Shown: piece after piece, positions 61,701 to 64,000 of the stretch | Layout of the letters: each line of letters opens with the position of its first letter | Numbering within the stretch: the stretch's first letter is position 1 | Source: Heliocidaris tuberculata | Taxonomy: Eukaryota; Echinodermata; Echinoidea; Camarodonta; Echinometridae | Assembly: GCA_025618425.1 (NCBI GenBank) | Contig: CM046832.1 | Coordinates: 59,770,087 to 59,834,086 of the forward strand | Length of the DNA stretch: 64,000 nucleotides | Direction of reading: 5' to 3' | Program-made: the position numbers and the translations under genes | Notes under the pieces: generated by a model | Databases searched by the model: none | What the model was told of the DNA's origin: nothing | Seen by the model: the letters and a program-made list of their open reading frames with translations, nothing else

Positions 61701-63290
61701 CAAGACCTCAAGCAATGTCACAAGGAACAGGAGGTAATCATAAAACAATTAACACCACATATGAATGTGATTCATGTTTTTTATTATCCATTTTACCTAA
61801 ACTTTAAATCATGAAACTTAGCATATCCTGACAATAACCTGTGTGCTATCAGTTTTCAGTTCCACACGATTTGTAATTAATATTGAAAACTATCCTTTCA
61901 GAGTACATCCATTAAAGTAGCGTAGTGAAACACAATGACACTTAAAGACGCGGGAAAGACGCAAAGAGGAAAATTGCTAGTTTTGTCTGTGCTTCTAAAA
62001 TTAGAATCAGACATATCTGAATAAAATTTTTCATATTATTTTGCTTTAAAGTGTTCAAAGAGGTAAATAGTAATTCTACAACCTAATATTTTGGTTCTGC
62101 CTCTATATAATAACATTTTGATTTTGAATAATTTTGTCATATGCATCTTTCCCGAGTTTTTTACGCGCCACAACGTTTGCTAAGCAACCTAAGGCACTAT
62201 TGCAGTCACACATGAGCGCTAGCCACAGCAATTTGCATTGGGAGAAGGAACAAACATGTGTATACCATCTTTAATCTTTAATCTTCAAACAGTCTAGCAG
62301 TTCTCTCTTTTATTCGTGTGTTACAATTAAAATCAATACCTGTCAAGCTTGATCATTGCAATATCAAGTAGTGATTCTCCTGCGATACTCTGTATGATGT
62401 AAACTTTTTTCGTATTCTGCAATAAATGTTAATATGTGAATTGTGGAAGATAACTAGCAGTGTGACTATTTTATGTAATGATGTCATTGACATATTTTTT
62501 ACCATAATTTTTGCTTCTATCTTAATCCCATTTCTCTTTGCTTTTCGTTGTTAGTTCTCGCACCCCCTCCAAGGACGATGAGAAGGGGCGATTCAGCCAC
62601 CTCTCCCCCTCCTGTATCCCCAAGTGCTAATGGTGAGTTAAGTTTTACTAGTTCTAGTATGTTCATAATGTACGCTTCCGATTATATGAGATTATTTACA
62701 GAAATTTGCAATTAGACTAAACAGTGTTGCAAGACTTTAAAAAAAAAAAATTGTTTCCATACTTGTGCATTATTAACTTCAAGTCTAAGGAATTTGTTCA
62801 TTTTGTGTACTTGATGTTACCAAGTGTGTTTATGGAATAATACATCATTGCAGGTGTCATTTTAGTTGATATTTTGACAGTTTGTTGCTGTAGTGGGTCA
62901 GTTAACAGTACAGGTAATGAAATTGAATCTTTGATGTCAACATATCATAAGGGTATTCCACAAATTGAAGTAATTGTATGGATCAAAATATCGTGGACTT
63001 GCCCATATCTTTCTTAAGAATTTAACTGTTTTCCTGTCTGTTAATTCTTGCTTTTTCTTAAAGGCAGGAATCTGCATTTTTTATTAATCTCTCTGTCTCT
63101 GCCTTTTTGTTACACCCTTGTAGCAGTAGGCCTCGATGACCTCTATGCTGCGGTTTCCAAAGCCTCTAAAATGAACGGGAGTGGAGCAGCAACAACATCT
63201 CCAAATCCCTTTGCAGCTCCATCCTCTACTCAGTTCAAATTTGGAGATGATCTGGACTTTTTAAGCAACAAAGGGTCATCAGTAAGCTAG
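30740..63290 (+). CDS. GULP1: GULP1/CED-6 PTB-domain engulfment adaptor
   Basis: A cytoplasmic adaptor. In animals GULP1/CED-6 binds NPxY tails of engulfment receptors (CED-1, LRP1, stabilins) through its PTB domain and acts in clearing apoptotic cells and in clathrin/endosome traffic. The model joins 30740-30770, 31280-31344, 32060-32131, 33888-33986, 35560-35697, 36479-36595, 58284-58391, 59308-59436, 61161-61521, 61674-61733, 62555-62632 and 63124-63290: 1,425 nt, 474 residues plus stop, all phases matching. The PTB domain covers about residues 15-155 (KTWVHSAAALSAGHVVYNVK, YLGSVEVSAPKGADIVKEAV, AEEITLTVGQAFDLAYQKFL). A charged coiled coil covers about 165-205 (VDDLEEENKKLKQRINELE). The tail is Pro/Ser-rich with two NPF motifs, as in EH-domain ligands. 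It is longer than the roughly 300-residue human protein. The typical GULP1 C-terminus was not found, so coding may continue past 63280. Confidence 0.93.
31280..31344 (+). CDS. GULP1: GULP1 exon 2 (PTB start)
   Basis: 65 nt, phase 1 to 0: completes G, then TKTWVHSAAALSAGHVVYNV and K before GTAAGT. It aligns with the human [20 protein letters not shown] segment and has the same end point. Confidence 0.93.
32060..32131 (+). CDS. GULP1: GULP1 exon 3 (PTB)
   Basis: 24 codons, YLGSVEVSAPKGADIVKEAV then TKLK, from acceptor TTGACAG to donor GTAAAC. It contains the YLGS strand typical of PTB domains. Confidence 0.95.
33888..33986 (+). CDS. GULP1: GULP1 exon 4 (PTB)
   Basis: 33 codons, FNKQVKRSEGTKPPKMELTV then SVDGITIQDRQTK, from acceptor ATTTCAG to donor GTAAGA. 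It matches the KSEGQKIPKVELQIS region of vertebrate GULP1. Confidence 0.95.
35560..35697 (+). CDS. GULP1: GULP1 exon 5 (PTB)
   Basis: 46 codons. EKQFTYPLHHISYCADDKSD then KKICAFIAKDVKENKNMCHV then MESDKN, ending at donor GTAAGA. The ISYCADDKSDK core is a hallmark of the family. Confidence 0.95.
36479..36595 (+). CDS. GULP1: GULP1 exon 6 (end of PTB, start of linker)
   Basis: 39 codons, AEEITLTVGQAFDLAYQKFL then SNANKTQEQQQQNETLQKR, ending at donor GTGAGC. The C-terminal PTB helix is followed by a Gln-rich linker. The frame stays open past the donor; see 36596-37120. Confidence 0.95.
36596..37120 (+). CDS. GULP1: Alternative GULP1 C-terminus by read-through of the exon 6 donor
   Basis: The exon 6 frame continues across its donor for 174 more codons to a TAA at 37118-37120. 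The added part is strongly Pro/Ser/Thr-rich: repeated S/T-P sites (RTNSPPSRGSTPPRIGTPP), polyproline runs (PPPPPALVENKAPTLHP), NPTSNPTSNPTPDP repeats and an acidic end. GC content is far above the surrounding intron and drops back at the stop, as expected of coding sequence. AATAAA at 37439-37444 could end such a transcript. The product would have 348 residues: PTB domain and proline-rich tail but no coiled coil. RNA support is not available here. An old exon lost from use is the alternative. Confidence 0.65.
   Translation: MSSSPSHSPRMGRMYSHGTFRTNSPPSRGSTPPRIGTPPRAATPPTSRQGVSPRFARSPQAPQVASVTPLPSVEASLPPPPPALVENKAPTLHPAPPTPPPPPPQGSPSALNTNPTSNPTSNPTPDPISSLPEQPKPEPPHPEQPKESSTEPVEDPHDHPNQLYEPSDILTTKL
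37121..38328 (+). other. Start of GULP1 intron 6 / possible short-isoform 3' UTR
   Basis: AT-rich sequence. AATAAA occurs at 37439-37444, and several A/T-rich near-signals lie around 38060-38080. No other feature was recognised. Confidence 0.4.
38329..38585. repeat. Two tandem fold-back units, period 138 bp
   Basis: Each unit (from 38329 and from 38467) has CCTCGCTATTCATAAGGACC-like words on the left and the inverse (GGTCCTTATGAATAG) on the right, around a shared CATAACGCGTG centre. Each unit could form a long hairpin. This resembles two copies of a short MITE side by side. Confidence 0.8.
39067..39400. mobile_element. MITE with ~47-bp terminal inverted repeats
   Basis: Starts GGGCTATTCCATTGTTACTC and ends GAGTAACCATGGAATTGCCC. 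The arms share ACATTTTGAGAGGTTTTGAG. There is no coding capacity inside its 334 bp. Confidence 0.75.
39401..43158 (+). other. GULP1 intron 6, nothing recognised
   Basis: About 3.7 kb of AT-rich intron with a C run followed by an A run near 41177-41200. No supported exon, RNA gene or repeat pair was found. Confidence 0.5.
43310..43840 (+). repeat. Left 33-bp hairpin minisatellite (15 units)
   Basis: The unit contains GGTTCGCTTTCTAGCGAACC, an 8-bp perfect stem with a TTCT loop, plus a 13-base spacer (TCTCTG.NACCAA type). I count 15 units, with mutations mostly in the loop and at one CpG (CGAACC to CAAACC). Because 33 is divisible by three, long spurious frames appear on both strands. Confidence 0.92.
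43842..44280 (-). pseudogene. Ser/Asp-rich coding-like relic inside the inverted element
   Basis: On the minus strand a frame follows a possible acceptor (TTTTCACTTAG) near 44250 and reads FSKLGYNQCFRRVDYFNRMA and then LEGDFKRFITRSLDDVSFES. It stops after HSSDSDLI. One shift continues it as DTVPMQLEESESSLDCSSDF then SRIFISSEDEKEYVPVCDIS up to the 33-bp array. It looks like a disordered acidic protein segment broken by a frameshift. I do not recognise the family. A remnant of the element's own protein is possible but unproven. Confidence 0.35.
44997..45412 (+). repeat. Inner inverted pair, left copy
   Basis: Runs from TGTACGAGATTATTTAACAT to CTATCTATTACCTTTAA and recurs inverted at 50993-51403. 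Both copies end at TTAA. A diverged relative lies at 6180-6545. Confidence 0.9.
46196..46340 (+). mobile_element. Single MITE arm (truncated)
   Basis: AGAGAAAGTCCACCCTGATA followed by the GAAAATTTGAGCAAAATCTG arm, as in 48131-48953 and 63708 onward. No matching right arm was found nearby. A similar weak arm starts at about 47337. Confidence 0.6.
47540..48055 (+). repeat. T/C-rich low-complexity tract
   Basis: About 500 bp dominated by T and C on the plus strand (TTTCTTTT, TTCCTTTT). Its overlapping frames in both orientations are low-complexity artefacts. Confidence 0.8.
48131..48953 (+). mobile_element. TTAA-flanked MITE carrying a SINE
   Basis: Starts TTAAAGGGAAAGTCCACC and ends GGTGGACTTCCCCTTTAA, with TTAA on both sides. 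The centre palindrome includes GAGCTCGCAAGATACGTCAC and its inverse. The right arm is interrupted at 48581 by a 270-bp SINE and resumes at 48852. Confidence 0.9.
48582..48851 (+). mobile_element. tRNA-derived SINE (tRNA-Val-like head)
   Basis: The head has an A box (TGGCTCAGTCAGTAGAGCG, 48595-48613) and a B box (GGTTCGAACC, 48639-48648) around a CCTCACA segment whose anticodon position reads CAC, which suggests a tRNA-Val origin. A tRNA-unrelated body and an (ATT)n tail follow. An exact 8-bp target duplication, TTATTTCT, flanks it (48574-48581 and 48852-48859). The acceptor stem is broken by C-to-T changes (GATGTG against CCGCGTC), so it is not a working tRNA. Confidence 0.88.
49523..49990 (+). 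mobile_element. Truncated MITE of the 18482-19276 family
   Basis: Left arm AAAGGGCAATCGAACCTTTG, then CTCAAATTGGCAATTTGGTG and CATTTTAGTCATTTTGTGTG as in 18482-19276. The right arm is lost after GTGATTACAACTTT. Confidence 0.8.
50993..51403 (-). repeat. Inner inverted pair, right copy
   Basis: Reverse complement of 44997-45412 with few differences, from TTAAAGGTATTAGATAGTTT to the segment ending CTCGTACATG. Confidence 0.9.
53205..53713 (-). repeat. Right 33-bp hairpin minisatellite (15 units)
   Basis: Inverted relative to 43310-43840. Units carry GGTTCGCTAGAAAGCGAACC with spacers TTGGAGGCAGAGA, TTGGTGGCAGAGA, TTGGATACAGAGA or TTGGAGGCAGATA. The TTGGATACAGA and GATACG variants are absent from the left array, so the two arrays have drifted apart. 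Confidence 0.92.
53877..54664 (+). other. GULP1 intron 6, nothing recognised
   Basis: AT-rich unique sequence right of the inverted structure. No exon or repeat pair was found. Confidence 0.5.
54665..55142 (+). repeat. Two copies of the GULP1 intron 7 / exon 8 junction
   Basis: About 140-bp segments at 54734-54873 and 55000-55139 closely match 59170-59314: GTACCATTCT.TACAGAAC, then CTTGATAAATACA, then ATTGATCA.CGA.CAACAG and the first bases of exon 8 (AGCTTCA). They are joined by CT-rich spacers in a tandem of about 265 bp. Each carries an acceptor-like CAACAG but no exon body. Confidence 0.85.
55143..56720 (+). repeat. Pyrimidine-rich tracts in GULP1 intron 6
   Basis: 55143-55550 is mostly CTCT/TCTC, and 56130-56720 is mostly CCCTCC/TTCC, with unique AT-rich sequence between (about 55620-56100). 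These lie 1.5-3 kb before exon 7. All open frames over them are low complexity. Confidence 0.85.
56884..57162. mobile_element. CG-containing fold-back MITE
   Basis: Left CCGTATACACCATAAATTTC and right ATATGGCGTATACAGTAAC are inverted matches. Internal arms share GTGGTTAA and CGCGA words. It is related to 27698-27900. Confidence 0.65.
57163..58283 (+). other. End of GULP1 intron 6
   Basis: No repeat was recognised. A phase-0 open stretch with a good acceptor (TTGTCTTTGCAG, ends 57614) runs to TGA at 57704 and would give a 29-residue alternative ending; it has no homology support. Confidence 0.4.
58284..58391 (+). CDS. GULP1: GULP1 exon 7 (coiled coil)
   Basis: 36 codons, VDDLEEENKKLKQRINELEI then QQGLKPSYTLQVNGEQ, from acceptor ACATTAG to donor GTAAAA. 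Joined to exon 6 it gives LQKRVDDLEEENKKLKQRIN, close to the vertebrate LQKRIQDLETENMELKNKVQ segment, which is the dimerising leucine-zipper region. Confidence 0.95.
58392..59307 (+). other. GULP1 intron 7
   Basis: 916 bp. Apart from the junction-proximal segment at 59170-59307, which is repeated upstream, nothing was recognised. Confidence 0.7.
59308..59436 (+). CDS. GULP1: GULP1 exon 8, probable cassette exon with NPF motif
   Basis: 43 codons, phase 0 at both ends, from acceptor CAACAG to a weak donor GTTACA. It encodes SFNSGSTKYNPFSSSPELSS then TNFGQYHSPSEPVTAINLLV and DFK. Open frame, Ser-rich composition and the NPF motif fit the tail, but I have no homologue to confirm it. Exons 7 and 9 are also phase compatible, so it could be skipped. 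Confidence 0.6.
59437..61160 (+). other. GULP1 intron 8
   Basis: 1.7 kb of AT-rich sequence. Contains the 35-base palindrome at 60347-60381 and a long pyrimidine-rich 3' end before the exon 9 acceptor. Confidence 0.6.
60347..60381. repeat. Perfect 35-base palindrome
   Basis: CATGTCTAGATTTCATA, one central A, and the exact inverse: 17-bp arms with no mismatch. Confidence 0.9.
61161..61521 (+). CDS. GULP1: GULP1 exon 9 (proline-rich tail)
   Basis: 361 nt, phase 0 to 1, from a strong acceptor (TCTTACTCCTCCAG) to donor GTATGA. Starts VSQPSSPSGVFLPSSTPSST; includes SVFDDAFAPPL, polyproline runs such as FLPPPPAPLP and repeated P-x-x-P sites that could bind SH3 domains. GC-rich compared with the introns. 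Confidence 0.88.
61674..61733 (+). CDS. GULP1: GULP1 exon 10
   Basis: 60 nt, phase 1 to 1: VDPAIVRSRPRPQAMSQGTG across the junctions. Acceptor TGTTACAG, donor GTAATC. Basic and proline-rich. Confidence 0.82.
61734..62554 (+). other. GULP1 intron 10
   Basis: 821 bp of AT-rich intron; nothing recognised. Confidence 0.7.
62555..62632 (+). CDS. GULP1: GULP1 exon 11
   Basis: 78 nt, phase 1 to 1: VLAPPPRTMRRGDSATSPPP then VSPSAN. Acceptor TTGTTAG, donor GTGAGT. Such a small symmetric exon could be skipped without breaking the frame. Confidence 0.85.
62633..63123 (+). other. GULP1 intron 11
   Basis: 491 bp intron ending in a C/T-rich stretch and the tandem acceptor TAGCAG. Nothing else was recognised. 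Confidence 0.75.
63124..63290 (+). CDS. GULP1: GULP1 exon 12 (last visible coding exon)
   Basis: Reads VGLDDLYAAVSKASKMNGSG then AATTSPNPFAAPSSTQFKFG and DDLDFLSNKGSSVS to TAG at 63288-63290. It contains a second NPF motif and an acidic FGDDLDF segment. The acceptor is a TAGCAG pair, so the exon may start at 63124 or 63127 (one Ala more or less). A good donor-like TCA/GTAAGC sits at 63280-63281, so coding may also continue outside the window. Confidence 0.8.
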
Positions 63291-63707
63291 ATTAATCTTT
63301 CTCTTTCTCTCTCTCTCTCTCTCCTGATATTGTTTTCTTTTAAATATAGAATAAAGGGGTTATTTTATGAATTGCCTGTTTGTGTAGTTATCGTAGATAA
63401 CCATGTAAGGCAGAAGAGAATTATGGTAAATTCCTTTTTACATCCATGTGCAAGAGATGTCATTTCAAATCAAAGCTGCTGCTATATGAGTCACATGTTA
63501 TGTCTAACTTACATCATGATCTTTGAAATAAAGTTAGTAATTCACAGGCACTGGAAATTCTGGAAACTTTCTTATCAAAAATTCAACTTTGGGGGAAGTA
63601 ACAATTGAAGCATTAATTTGCTTAAATGAATAAACAGTAAATGGCCATCTGACGAGGTGCCCTTTTTGTAGAGACGGAATTAGTATCAGGCCTAAACTCT
63701 ATGTCAT
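63291..63707 (+). other. Possible GULP1 3' UTR or intron 12
   Basis: Starts with a (TC)n run at 63297-63324. AATAAA-like words occur near 63525-63530 (GAAATAAAG) and 63628. Which role it has depends on whether the donor at 63281 is used. Confidence 0.4.
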
Positions 63708-64000
63708 TTAAAAGGCCAAGTCCACACTAATATCAAGTTGATTTGAATAAATAGAGTAAAATTAAACAAGCATAAAAGTAAAAAAAATTTATTGAAATCC
63801 GATGTTAAATAAGAAAGTTACAGCATTTTGAAGTTTTGCATTATTTCTTGAAACAGTGATATGCATAACATGGGCAGTATGCAAATGAGTGAACCGATGA
63901 TGTCACACACTCACTATTCCTTATGAATTTTATTATATGAAATATCATATATTTCAATTTTTTGCTTCAATAATGTAAAACATGGTTTGACTCCTTATGG
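63708..64000 (+). mobile_element. MITE left part, cut by the window edge
   Basis: TTTAAAAGGCCAAGTCCACAC followed by the ATCAAGTTGATTTGAATAAA and TTGAAATCCGATGTTAAATA arm, as in 48131-48953. The right arm lies outside the window. Confidence 0.75.

Overview
The window looks like nuclear DNA of a marine invertebrate deuterostome, most likely an echinoderm such as a sea urchin. Two long multi-exon genes with GT-AG introns sit in AT-rich DNA. The spaces between are full of fold-back MITEs flanked by TTAA, long C/G and pyrimidine tracts, a tRNA-derived SINE and decayed THAP-domain genes. The species call is an inference from this style and from the gene families; no species marker was seen.

1-8.07 kb: repeats and relics. 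Two broken minus-strand THAP zinc-finger exons (862-685 and 7743-7386), a probable hAT-like element (1619-4154) with a 361-bp tandem duplication and a 22-bp perfect hairpin, and an inverted-repeat element (4450-5450).

8.07-22.3 kb: a progranulin gene (plus strand, six coding exons, 2,299 residues). Exon 2 is 6,018 bp without an intron. It encodes one diverged granulin and then 25 granulins in units of exactly 231 bp with no net indel. The last three granulins are each split by an intron, as in vertebrate GRN. The total is 29 granulin domains, against seven and a half in human progranulin.

22.3-30.7 kb: no gene seen; MITEs, simple repeats and inverted repeats.

30.74-63.29 kb: a GULP1/CED-6 engulfment adaptor gene (plus strand). 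The joined coding exons are in frame (1,425 nt, 474 residues plus stop): PTB domain, coiled coil, then a proline-rich tail with NPF motifs. Reading through the exon 6 donor opens an in-frame 174-residue proline-rich alternative ending. The 21.7-kb intron 6 holds a 10.7-kb inverted structure (43159-53872). Its ~670-bp terminal inverted repeats are mostly 33-bp units, each able to form a hairpin, and it contains an inner inverted pair, MITEs and a SINE nested in one MITE.

The two genes are neighbours on one strand and both have known links to clearing dead cells: GULP1/CED-6 acts in engulfment signalling, and progranulin acts in lysosomes and in the speed of corpse clearance. A shared role here is only a suggestion. 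The most unusual items are the granulin amplification, the alternative GULP1 ending and the hairpin-array element.
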